From: Amphiura filiformis | Taxonomy: Eukaryota > Echinodermata > Ophiuroidea > Amphilepidida > Amphiuridae | DNA length: 64,000 bases | Assembly (NCBI RefSeq): GCF_039555335.1 | Contig: NC_092629.1 | Coordinates: 28,854,775 to 28,918,774 of the forward strand | Direction of reading: 5' to 3' | Shown: positions 41,527 through 52,200 of the stretch, one piece after another | Layout of the letters: the number at the start of each line of letters is the position of its first letter | How positions within the stretch are numbered: the stretch's first letter is position 1 | Made by a program: the position numbers and the translations under genes | Notes under the pieces: generated by a model | What the model saw: only the letters and a program-made list of their open reading frames with translations | Database searches by the model: none | What the model was told of the DNA's origin: nothing

Positions 41527-42433
41527 TTAGCCAGCACTGTCTCTAGTTCCTAAGGTGTAGTTGCATGTCTCACAGTGACCCAGCTTACTGAAGATAGTGG
41601 TGGGTTGTTTGCTTCTATAGAGGTGCCCGATACTAGTGCAGCATGCGCTTTGGTAGTTTGGTATAAGAAACAGGGCCACATCCTTATACTTATCTTTGAA
41701 CCCCAGCTTATATGAATAAGTCACCGCGTCTGCGACAGAGATGATGGCGCCATAGACCAGGTTGTAGGTGATAGCCTTTGTCACCCGGATAAAACTTGGC
41801 AAAGTTGATCGAGTCATGAATATCATGGGTCGGACCTTCAGCTTGTCACTACTGTACTCTGGATTGGGGAAGCCACTTCTTGTATGATTGTACGAAGACT
41901 CAGCGATGTAAGTAACATAACCTCCTTCTGCCCAACAACTCGGTTTTGAATGAAATCAAGGACAACAGTGAATGCCAGCAGAGCAGATGTGCAGCAGCGT
42001 TACGATCCTGCTCTGTTTCAATTGTCGCTTTCGCTTCATCACGCAGGTAAGTTGTGTACTTCGTTTTGAAAGAATCGCGTAAGGAATAGTGGAAATTCGC
42101 CAAATTCGCCTCTCTTGCAAACAGGTCCTCACCTTGCACCATGCTATGTAGACGATGTAGTCCTAGTTCTAGTGCCCGAGGCTCAATCTGTTTCCAATTT
42201 GGCTCCTTAAATGCTCCGTCTTTGTCCTTGAATGCTGGGAATTTGATGCATCTCTCAGTCTTTCCAGACACTTTCATTTCCAGTCTTTCACAAAAGATAC
42301 ATTCTGGAGGGAACAGTCGCATGGCAGTTGATAATGGTAATTTACGGTTACGAGAGGATTGTGATGTTGAAGCTTCATTAGTTCCTGCACTACATTTCAA
42401 ACGATATTGATTTTCAGTAAAGATTTCTTTCAT
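41527..42433 (-). pseudogene. Continuation of the same gene, inverted
   Basis: From ATG at 42433 the frame begins with TENQYRLKCSAGTNEAS, duplicated from the plus-strand copy. It continues with LFPPECIFCERL (a CxxC), GKTERCIKFPAF and LHRLHSMVQGEDLFAREANL. Frame is lost near 41960, but similarity seems to continue in other frames through GFPNPEY, KLKVRPMI and ITYNLVYGAIISVADAVTYS down to about 41527. The order fits an original single gene whose downstream part was inverted, leaving about 95 bp duplicated in opposite orientation (about 41300-41392 and 42334-42425). It is not functional as it stands. Confidence 0.55.
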
Positions 42434-42478
42434 GTTATTACTACTTTACTGAATGGGACCAAGTTTAAAAAAGGGTGA

Positions 42479-42549
42479 AAAGCCACCAGGGGCGTAACCA
42501 GACCTGACCTTTCGGGGGGGGCAAGATTGGTTACGTCACTGAAAGCCAC
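42479..42549. mobile_element. 55-bp hAT-type element with 8-bp duplication
   Basis: The body, 42487-42541, begins CAGGGGCGTAACCAG and ends with the complement of CAGTGACGTAACCAA. It is flanked by AAAGCCAC on both sides (42479-42486 and 42542-42549). The 8-bp duplication and CAG-type ends indicate hAT. At 55 bp it is little more than its two ends, with a G8 run in the middle. Confidence 0.9.
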
Positions 42550-43319
42550 ACAGGAAAGATTTGTTAAACTTTGGCCCCTTTTTACGTTTTGAAACGCTTT
42601 TTGGTAGATATATTTATGTGCATTAATATTTACAATAAGAGCATCAAAAACAAATGATACAAGCAAGGGACGCATGCTTTTTTTTAATAAGCGCGAATGT
42701 CCATGAAAACGGCCCGCGAAATGTATCCTTCTTCGCGTTGAGGGTTTTAATAATGTAATTCCTAATGACCAAAGTTGTATTCTTGTTTTAACATGGTATT
42801 ATAGTCTTCAATACTTTCACAACTTCAGCAAAAAAAGTGGTTATTGTTTTTTTTACTTTTTTTATTGAAGTGTTTTTTATCCATCAGTATCTTACGTTGC
42901 ATTTTTCGTAACAGTTGCACTAGTATTATAGTATACTATAGGTGATGTTATAAAATAGACCTTACCTATCATAGTATACTATAGATGATGTTATACAATA
43001 GATCATACCTATCACTGTCATCATGCTGGGGGTCACTCCTATTTTGGAGGTGACGTGTATGTAGGACTTATCACCCATGGTGGGCTGGGACGTACATAGG
43101 ACTTATACACCCTTTTTAGATCACAGTCATCCAAAGATCCCCTAATTGTTCCAATCGATATATCATCCAGAGACCCTTACCTTTGTTTTGTATGACCGTG
43201 GTATGGCTCTCATCCAAAGGTACCATTTAAAAAAAAATCCACAATCTGAGAAAATGTTCCACCCAAACTACAGGAATAGAATAATCCCACGCAATGTTGT
43301 ATTTTACTAATTTCCTCGT
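42550..43319. other. Unassigned stretch
   Basis: A tandem duplication of about 53 bp lies at 42925-43015 (ATAGTATACTATAG ... GATGTTATA). Otherwise nothing is recognised. Confidence 0.45.
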
Positions 43320-45200
43320 AATTCCCGCACAATCTCTGAAATAATTCTACACGATCTGCAAATAGTCCCTGGATATATAACAAATAACTTAACTTCCAAC
43401 AAATTTGTTAACAATTACTTTAAAGATTTTCGTAGATTTCTTCAAATATATCATGTCAATAACAGTATTTACAATTTTCTGAAAACATTTATACATACTG
43501 TATATATCTTTGTGAACTTATAAATATTTTATACTTGACACGGTGATATTAATTTAATAAAACAACCTTTAACAATGTAAACATAATAATATTAGTACGT
43601 ACTTACAATAAAAATTTAATGTTAACGTTGAATGAATGCAAAAATTAAGAATATTATATCTTTGTGACCTTTAATATTTTTATACTTAACAAGGTGATAT
43701 TAATTTAATTGAACAATCTTTAACTATATAAAAGTTATAATATAACAGTACGTACTTGCTATATTAAATTATCATTAGAGAATGAATTTGGAGAAAACCT
43801 TCTGATAATTACAAACACTCGCTGAGCAGCAAGACCTTCCCTCTAAATTTTTAATCCGATAAGCTGATTATCTATTTGTTTTCATGAATTGGAAGACATT
43901 CTTTGATGTATTACTGAGCTCAATCATCTGAAATTACAGGAGCGTGAGCCACCCAGGCTGGTGGCTCAGCATAGTGTTTTATTAACAGAAGGTTTTCTCC
44001 AAATTCGTTTCCTAATGTGTCTATGATGATCTAACTATTGCCCTACATGTGACGAAGCTGGTCGCAAATTCTCTTAATTCACACCCAATTATAATGTACA
44101 CATTGTTGGTATTTTCTTTTCATTTGACGTTGAATGAAAGCGAAAATTTATAATAGAGGTTATCCACTTTACTGATGTGTGACTTCTAACAAAAGGCGCT
44201 GATTCCCGTAGTATTCCTTATTCAAAACAATTCAATGCATGACCTCGGAGTTACCTGCATGACTCATGGCGGGCTATTTTGAAACAGTCATGGTTGCACA
44301 TGCAGGTACTTCTTTTGAAAGTCCTAAACAAGGTATAGCAGTCGTTGATAGGATATGCAGCTTATAGAGCACGGATAACCTCCATAGGCGTTTCTCGTAA
44401 TATGTGACATACATCTGTAATTCACACAAGTTGGTTATGCATCAGAGAAGATATCTTGCACTTCCCATAATGCATTTCTCCAATTTCAATTTTCTGTACT
44501 GATTTGCTATCTATTACAACATGGGTCGCTAATGACGAAATGAAATCACTGAAAAAAACATATCCAGATCTTCCAAAATACATGTATGTTTATTTCTTGA
44601 CTAACCATTGTTTAGTCAGTATATATTCTCAAAATAAAAACAAAGGGAACAAAGTTCCTCATAATTCCCGCAATATGTCTCAAATATTCCTACGCGATCT
44701 GCAAATTTTCCCTAGCAAATCCTATGTCCCTGGTTATATCAGAAATAACTTCCAACAAATTTGTTTACAATTACTTTAAAGATTTTCGTCAAATATATCA
44801 TGTCAATAATAGTATTTACAATTTTCTGAAAACATTTATACATACTATTATATTAATTATACGGAATATCAGATTCACCAGGATTGGTATAGTAAACTCA
44901 GTAGACAAGGTTCTTAGTATCTGATGCAGAAATTACACTTACTTATGTACGTTTCAGCAACCACTGTTGCCTTTATCAACACTTGACGAGATATGTAGAT
45001 ATCAAGTGTTGATTAAATTATGACTATGATAATCTTATATTAGAGTCCATGCATGTGACGTAGTTAGACACAACCATGTATTGACATTATTACATACGGT
45101 ATTATGATAAAAGACTCATAAATAACTGTATATATCTTTGTTACATTTAATGTTTTATACTCGACAAGGTGGCTACCCATTAGTATCAAATATAACAGTA
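43320..45200. repeat. Direct repeats upstream of the Penelope-like element
   Basis: The sequence at 43320-43500 recurs at 44660-44850, including CTTCCAACAAATTTGTT, ACAATTACTTTAAAGATTTT and TACAATTTTCTGAAAACATT. Words ATATCTTTGTGA ... TTTATACTTGAC ... AAGGTGATATTAATTT recur near 43500, 43660 and 45130. The pattern fits partial tandem copies of an element leader, as Penelope-like elements often leave. I cannot prove the link because the element's own start is not defined. Confidence 0.6.
43773..44017. mobile_element. 245-bp element with GAATTTGGAGAAAACCTTCT ends
   Basis: The left end is CATTAGAGAATGAATTTGGA and the right end complements CATTAGGAAACGAATTTGGA. Similarity extends about 37 bp through GAAAACCTTCTG. 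The interior includes a hairpin-like GAGCCACCCAGGCTGGTGGCTC. It splits the direct-repeat region described above. Confidence 0.8.
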
Positions 45201-45363
45201 TAGAAATTACAGATCAACTTGATTTGTACAGCTAAGTATACGATTCGTCTCTTTGTCAAATTCACAATGTCAATATCTACGTCGGGGAGTAAGATTTATC
45301 ATTAATTTTTAGTTGAAATGAAAGATCGCATTAAACATAATCACAAGCATACAATAACTCAAT

Positions 45364-47750
45364 TTGTTCAAAACGATCGATTCGTCAATTTGTCGAATGC
45401 ATAACGATATATATATACAGAAGAACAGTAGGCCCAATCATTATAATTCACCATCGACTTGTTCAAGTAATCGTAAGCCTAGAAACCGTAGATTTGTACA
45501 CCGTGACAAATCTCCAAATCACGCACAAACTGTTGTTAACTTATCTGATAATACATTAACAGAAAGGGAAACCAAACTTCTATCGAAAGGTCTAGGCTTT
45601 TGTCCCAAACCTCAAAATCTTGATAAAATGCAGCTTCTTGAAGACATGGATTCTTTCTATAGGCGCTTAAGACTACGCAATCATTTCTTCGATGATTCGA
45701 ATGCTAGTGATACCTCTGACAATGAGTCAGACCCTCTTCCTTCTCACAACTTCAAGAAGAAATCTTCTTGGCAGCCTAGGTCTCGTGATCCCACTTTAGA
45801 ATGTTTCATCAAGGCTGTTGACAATGAAATTGAAACATTCAAAGAACCTCGCGACGTTCGTGACAATCTTTCCAAACATGAACGCTTAGCACTCGAATCA
45901 TTGCAGAAAAGGGAAGACATTATCATCAAAGAAGCTGACAAGGGTTCGGCAGTGGTAGTCATGAACAAATCGGACTACATTGATAAAGCCATGGAACATC
46001 TCTCTGATACCAATTTCTACACCAAACTTGATCATGACCCTACATCAGAAATTACTGAAAAGGTAACCGACACCATTCATAGTCTCTCGGGAAATGGTTG
46101 TATTGATGACGACACTTATGAATACTTAATTCCTGAGCACCCGACTGCTGGTAGATTTTTTATACCCTTCCTAAAATCCACAAGCCGGGTAATCCCATAA
46201 GACCAGTGGTTTCCACCAACAACCATCCTACTGAAAAGTGCTCTGAATTTTTAGATTTTCACTTACAACCTCTTGCCCAAGGATTACCTTCTTATGCCAA
46301 GGACACCACCGACTTCCTCAATAAACTTGACAGCTTGAAGGACATTCCTAATGATAGTATTTTGGTTTCACTTGATGTTAAAGGCCTATACACTAACATC
46401 CCTCATGATGACGGCATAACGGCATGTAAAGAAGCTCTAGATAACCGTACCAACAAGACACCGTCCACAGATGATCTTATAAACCTACTTGAACTTACTC
46501 TAAAATCAAACAACTTTGTCTTCAACGATGAACATTATCTACAGACTTCTGGCACAGCTATGGGGGCCAAGTTCTCTCCTTCTTATGCCAACATTTTTAT
46601 GGGATGGCATGAAGGAACTCTTCTCAACACGTCTGCGTTTAAACCACTTGTTTGGTATCGCTACATAGATGACATATTCATGATATGGACTCATTCCAAA
46701 GACGAACTTGAACAATTTATTAATCATGCCAACCAAATCCACCCATCAATCAAGTTCACCAGTGATTATTCACCTTCTCAAGTTAATTTCCTGGATGTTG
46801 TTGTTAAATTATCAGAGGGACAGATCCACACTGATTTATATAGCAAACCCACAGACAAGCATACCTATCTGCTACCCACAAGCTGTCACCCAAGGCACTG
46901 CACTCGTAATATCCCTTACAGTCTCGCTCTACGGCTACGTCGCATTTGCTCAGATGAAAGTGCTTTCCAGCACCAAGCTGAAACCCTTAAACAACAGCTT
47001 ATAAATCGTGGTTACCAGGAAGACAACATTTCTAACCAAATCACTAAAGCTGCTTCAACCACGCGCGAAAATTCTCTTAAATACAAAACCAAATCAAAAT
47101 CAAAACGTGTCCCCCTCGTGGTTACATATCACCGCAAACTTCCACATTTGTCAGGGATCATCAGGAAACACTGGCACATGATCGAGACTAACCCTCGCTT
47201 ACACAAAGCCCTTCCCGAAGTTCCCCTCATTTCATACAAGAGACCACCCAACCTGAGAAAACATCTTGTTAAGGCCAAAGTTCACAAAAATTCAAATATA
47301 GATCCCAAGACTGATAATGGCTGCAAACCTTGTCAGAAACCACGATGCAAAAACTGCGCCTTTATGCAAGTCACCAGCACTTTCAGTAACAAAAATCGGA
47401 TCAAATGCTATACCGTAAGACAAGAAGTTACTTGCAGTACCAATAATGTTGTTTATCTCATTGAACATGTTGAATGCGCCAAATGTAACATTCAGTATGT
47501 GGGTGAAACTGGTAATAATATAAGAGAAAGAATGCGTAACCACAGATGTACCATCAAGCACCACGCCAAACACATAGACAAGCCAGTTGCCGTGCACTTT
47601 TCCCTTCCAGATCATAGCATCGATGATGTCAAAGTCATGGTCATTGAATCACTTGGTCGCCAATCCAAATTTAGACGTCAGCAGCGCGAGAAATTCTGGA
47701 TCAACAAACTTCATTCCCTTCAACCCAAAGGCCTTAATCTTATTGAATAG
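45364..47750 (+). mobile_element. Penelope-like retroelement (RT plus GIY-YIG)
   Basis: Two frames, 45364-46200 and 46206-47750, form one polyprotein interrupted by a shift in a T6 run near 46157. The first in-frame ATG is at 45397. The N-terminal part has EADKGSAVVVMNKSDY, typical of this family. The reverse transcriptase follows with LVSLDVKGLYTNIP, GTAMGAKFSPSYANIFMG and the catalytic WYRYIDDIF. A cysteine pair region, CKPCQKPRCKNC, precedes the GIY-YIG endonuclease (NVVYLIEHVECAKC, IQYVGETGNNIRERMRNHR) near the C-terminus. Together these copy RNA and cut target DNA for insertion. Apart from the shift the reading frame is clean, so the copy is young or the shift is a homopolymer error. An AATAAA lies about 120 bp after the stop. 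Confidence 0.95.
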
Positions 47751-47872
47751 GCCCCCCCCCCCCTACTTTTTCACGCGCGCGTTTTATAGATGCGCCTTCA
47801 CACTGCGTTGTTTTTAAGTCGCGATCTTTTCATGCTTGTTTTTGGATTGTTTTCTTGTGTCATTTTATAATA

Positions 47873-47911
47873 AAGCCTGAAGAAGGTACGCCCAGTACCG
47901 AAAATTTGCTG
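47873..47911 (+). ncRNA. Hammerhead-ribozyme-like core after the Penelope ORF
   Basis: CTGAAGA (47877-47883) matches the invariant CUGANGA core. GGTAC-GCCCA-GTACC (47885-47899) forms a perfect stem II hairpin. GAAA (47900-47903) follows, as required. AGC before the core can pair with GCT at 47908-47910 as stem I, leaving AATTT in between for stem III and the cleavage site. Stem III would be only two pairs with no loop, so a single copy could not fold fully, but two copies might pair through AATT. Hammerhead motifs are known from Penelope-like elements. Confidence 0.5.
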
Positions 47912-49170
47912 TACAACTGTTTCCCGTCTTCGTTTGTCTTATTTTATGTTATATATTTCACGGGAATGCATCCAGTTAAAGTATGTGTGTTTTGTCAACT
48001 TTCTGTCTACACAAAATTACGATATATACGAGAAACGCTGGGTCAAGCGGCAAGACATATCAGCCACCCACAAGCATGGATTGTGTTAGTTTGTTTGCAA
48101 TGCACATGCGTCACGCAGGTCAGTGGCGAGCGACATGGCAGTATGAAATTAGTATAAACTTGGACTTTATGCATCACCACACGGACAGCATAAGTGAACA
48201 TTCAAGCTCAACATCAATGTATTTATAGATCTACCGTGATTTAAAAGATCGTACAATATTTATATGCTATGAATTCATAACAATGGGTTACGCACCACAA
48301 GCGAAAAGTACAAATGAACAAATGATTATTTACAGAATTCCTATAATTTATACATATCTTCATTTTGTCAAACTGTCCATGAATTGACAACAACAGACTA
48401 GGTGACTAGTACTGATGGTATGATAAGTTGCGATCAGATGACCGCGCAATAATCGAGACGAACCAGTTGACCGGTGCTATTTGTAAGAAGCTGTAAGATA
48501 TCACATCACTACCACTTTTAAAGTAAGCCGAAAAGTTGTCTACTCAGTTTAGTTTCAGTTTAAAATGAAGATTTTGGTATCAGAAGAAGATATTTTAGCC
48601 CTATATTATATTCCGTTTAGATGTTATGAATGAAAAAGTGACAGCTTCATCCTCAATTGTGGTATACCACACATACCCTACCATGGGCCATTGTGAAACA
48701 CGTTTTTACCTCTAATATCAAAACGCCTAGTGCAATATTTACCTCAAAAACTTGGGAATTGAATTATTTTGGTACAGGCTTCAATGTGAGATACAAAACA
48801 CAATACGAACAAATCTGACCAGCTACCTTTAAGTTAACTTTATTGATAAGGCTATGATAACTAGGGCAGTTGGGAAACGACTAAAGTTTGCTTAGACTGG
48901 CAAAACTGCATAACATTTGCTTAACGTTTCAAACTTCACTCAAACCTGAAAGTGCGGAAAGTAGAGACATAGTGGCTGACATGACGCCATGTTGAAATAG
49001 ATTGGGAGAAATGTACATGTCTACTAAAGGCAACGAACTATAACTTTTATTAATTTAATAAGATTTTAGCATTTTCACCCAACTGCGGATACTTTCCCCA
49101 AGGGTCATCGTAGCCTGTATAGCAGTCATGTCATACTGCTATGTTATATGTTTGTCTAAGCTTGTTAAGA
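47912..49170. other. Unassigned stretch between retroelement and GPCR
   Basis: No coding domain or clear repeat recognised. The right end of the Penelope-like element lies somewhere in the left part, undefined. Confidence 0.4.
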
Positions 49171-49265
49171 TTTATTGACCAGCACATCCGCTTTCTAAAA
49201 GTCATTAACCAACATACCCTCCTCTTACATAACAGTCATGTCATGCTGCTATTTTATATGTTTGC
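49118..49265. repeat. Duplication of the GPCR gene's 3' end
   Basis: CAGTCATGTCATACTGCTAT with TTATATGTTTG at 49123-49157 recurs at 49226-49262 as CAGTCATGTCATGCTGCTAT with TTATATGTTTG. The second copy covers the GPCR stop codon; the first is in the 3' untranslated side. The spacing is about 103 bp. Confidence 0.75.
49171..49176 (-). terminator. Polyadenylation signal of the GPCR gene
   Basis: AATAAA on the minus strand, about 80 bases after the stop codon. This is a common distance for a compact 3' UTR, but the signal is short and AT-rich DNA makes chance matches likely. Confidence 0.4.
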
Positions 49266-52200
49266 CTCGGCTTCTTTAGAGTCATTAGCCTCTCCTTCAG
49301 CGTCAGCATGTTGAGCACTGGATAAAGTTTGTAGCTCCATGTCTTGAGGACTATACAGCGATCTCTGATTTGTAGACACAGGTTGTGTCTTTTGCAGACT
49401 TTCATCCGGAGGTGTTTGTCTTAAAAGCTTCTGATCCCATGGTCTCTTGTTTTCAACGTGGGGAGTTTCAAGCTGTTTGCGCTGTTTGCGCTGTTTGCGA
49501 TACTTGCTGATAAGTGCCGCAATGGTGTATAAATATGGGTTGATAGCAGAATTCATGGGTAAAATAATTGAAACAGACCATGCGAATACCGAAGAGGGCA
49601 GAGTCATTATCCCACTTTGCACCAATATCCCAAGCACAACAATTGGAGCCCAACAAAAGAAATCTGTGAGAATTATGGCAGAGACTTTGGCAGTCAGTTT
49701 GATCTGATCTTTCATACCTAGATCACGTCCTGCTCGTTTTGATGACTTTTTGACAGATCGTACAATATGTACATAACACATCAGTATAACAATAATGCAG
49801 ATGCCATTAAGACCGAGAAATATTGTCGATGCATAATAAAAACCAGGAACATAACCAAGAGATTCAGATTTATCATAGAGATGTAATCCGTAAATATTAT
49901 TCTCCAATTCTATTTTCGTAAATGATGTATTCTTGATTTCGAATCTTTCAATCTGCGCAAGAGGAAGTCCGATGCACACGTGAGAGTTCTCATAAAACTT
50001 GAAGTTTTTTCCTGAAAAAATAGAGGGAATCACTCCTAAAGCGAAGGAAATCATCCAAAGAATTGCAACAGTTATAGCTGATGATTTTTGTCTTAATTTG
50101 CGACTCGAGTAAGGAAATCGAATGTTCATGAATCTATCAATGCTTATCAATGTTACAAAGAAAACAGAAGCTTCACTGGATAGTATTGACATTGCGCCAA
50201 CAATTCTGCACATGACACCAGTTCTCCAGGACTCAGCTTGCATAGGAAAATATTCACCGAAGTAGATATCAGCGGATGCAATGATAAGCATATAGAGTCC
50301 CATAAGTAAATCAGACAGCGCCAGATTGCTTAGCAGAAATATTTGAACTTTACCTTTTTCCTCTTTTGTTTTTTCCCTGAATAAAACAAACAGATTCCCA
50401 ACAATTGCATTCAAACCAATGAGCCACATAAAACCCAACAACACTCTACTAGACAATAATCTACCGCATGTCAAATATGGCGATCTTACCTCTACTGCTT
50501 TACAATTATCACTTGCCAGATAACATTCACATATTTCTGATTGGCTTACCACAATTACAGTCTGCGTTGGAAAGCCGAAAAATGTATTGTTATCTATCAT
50601 TGTCAATCTGTTTTCTCGTAAGTCAATGTAGGTAAGATTGTTTAAATGGGTAATGTTTGGAATGTATGCTAACATGTTATCATTTAATATCAGATAAGTG
50701 AGGTTTACCGTGTCTTGAAATATACGGGAATCCAAGATATGCAGCCGATTGAAAGACAAAATCAAAATGTGTACATTTATTAACCCTTCGAATATTCTGT
50801 AATGTAGGCCAGTCATATAGGTGCTGTGTGTCAGGCCTAGAAATTCTAAATTAACAAACTTCCAAAACGATGTATATTCTAGCTTCATCAGCTTGGGAGT
50901 GTGTAAATACAAGGACGTCAAGTTATGCAAATCTTGAAAAAATGTTTCATCTAATGATGTTATATCATTAATTTGGATGTTTAGCATTTGCAAGTTATAA
51001 ATTCCGTAGAACAACCCTTTTGGTACATTTGACAGATTGTTGTCATCGAGGGCCAGGTTAGTCAGTTGACGTGTGTAATTGAACAATCCTTTTGGTAAAA
51101 TTGTCAATCTGTTTGCAGATAGATAAAGTGTATGCAGCATACTTGTCTCATTGAATATATCTCTATCTAATGAAATAATTTGATTTCCACTGAGGTCCAA
51201 ATATACAAGGTTAATCAACCCTATGAACAAATCTTTTGGTAAAATTGTCAACTTGTTTCTAGACAGAACGAGTATTCTCAGCCTACTTGTCTCATTGAAC
51301 AAATCTCCATGTACTGAAATAATTTGGTTTGCCTCAAGGTCCAGGTCGTCAAGGTTAATCAACCCTTTCAACATTCCTTTTGGTAAAATTGTCAAGTTAT
51401 TTTCATACAGATGTAGAGAAAGTAAATGCAGCCTACTTGTCTCATTGAACAAATGTTCATCTAAAGAAATAATTTGATTTCCACCAAGGAACAATTTTTC
51501 AAGGTTTATCAAACCTTTAAAAAACCCTGTCGGGAAAATTGTCAACTTGGTTCTAGACAGGAAGAGTATACTCAGCCTACTTGTTTCATTGAACAAATCG
51601 CCATTTAATGAAATAATTTCATTTCCATCAAGGGACAACAATTGAAGGTCAACCAACCCTTTAAACAATCCTTTTGGTAAAATTCTCAACTTGTTTTTAG
51701 CCAGGTAGAGTGTATGCAGAGTACCTGTCTCATTGAATAAATCTCCATCTAATGAAATAATTTGATTTCCATCAAGGTTCAAATATTTATTGTTAATCAA
51801 TATTTTGAACAAACCTTTTGGTACAAATGTCAATTTGTTTTCAGTCAGATTGCATATTGTCAAGCTACTTGTCTCGTTGAACAGATCTCCATTTAATGAA
51901 ATAATTTGATTTCCACCTAGGGACAACCAATAAAGGTTAGTCAATCCTTTGAACAAACCTTTTGGTAAAATTGTCAATTTGTTTCCAAATAGATGAAGTG
52001 AATGCAGCCTACTTGTCTCATTGAACAAATCTCCATCTAATGAAACAATTTGATTTCCACTGAGGTCCAATTCTTTAAGGTTAAACAACCCTTTGAACAA
52101 ACCTTTTGGTAAAATCGTCAATTTGTTTTCATACAGATAGAGTATACTTAGCCTACTTGTCTCATTGAACAAATCACCATCTAATGCAATAATTTGATTA

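Noticed and set aside
46150-46165. Canonical -1 programmed frameshift site in the Penelope-like element
   Set aside because: In the reading frame the T6 run gives A-TTT-TTT, which breaks the X-XXY-YYZ rule at the P site. An indel is more likely.
47292-47615. 107-codon minus-strand frame in the Penelope-like element
   Set aside because: Antisense to the GIY-YIG coding region, with no domain of its own.
51223-51477. Plus-strand frame within the GPCR
   Set aside because: Antisense shadow of the leucine-rich repeats.
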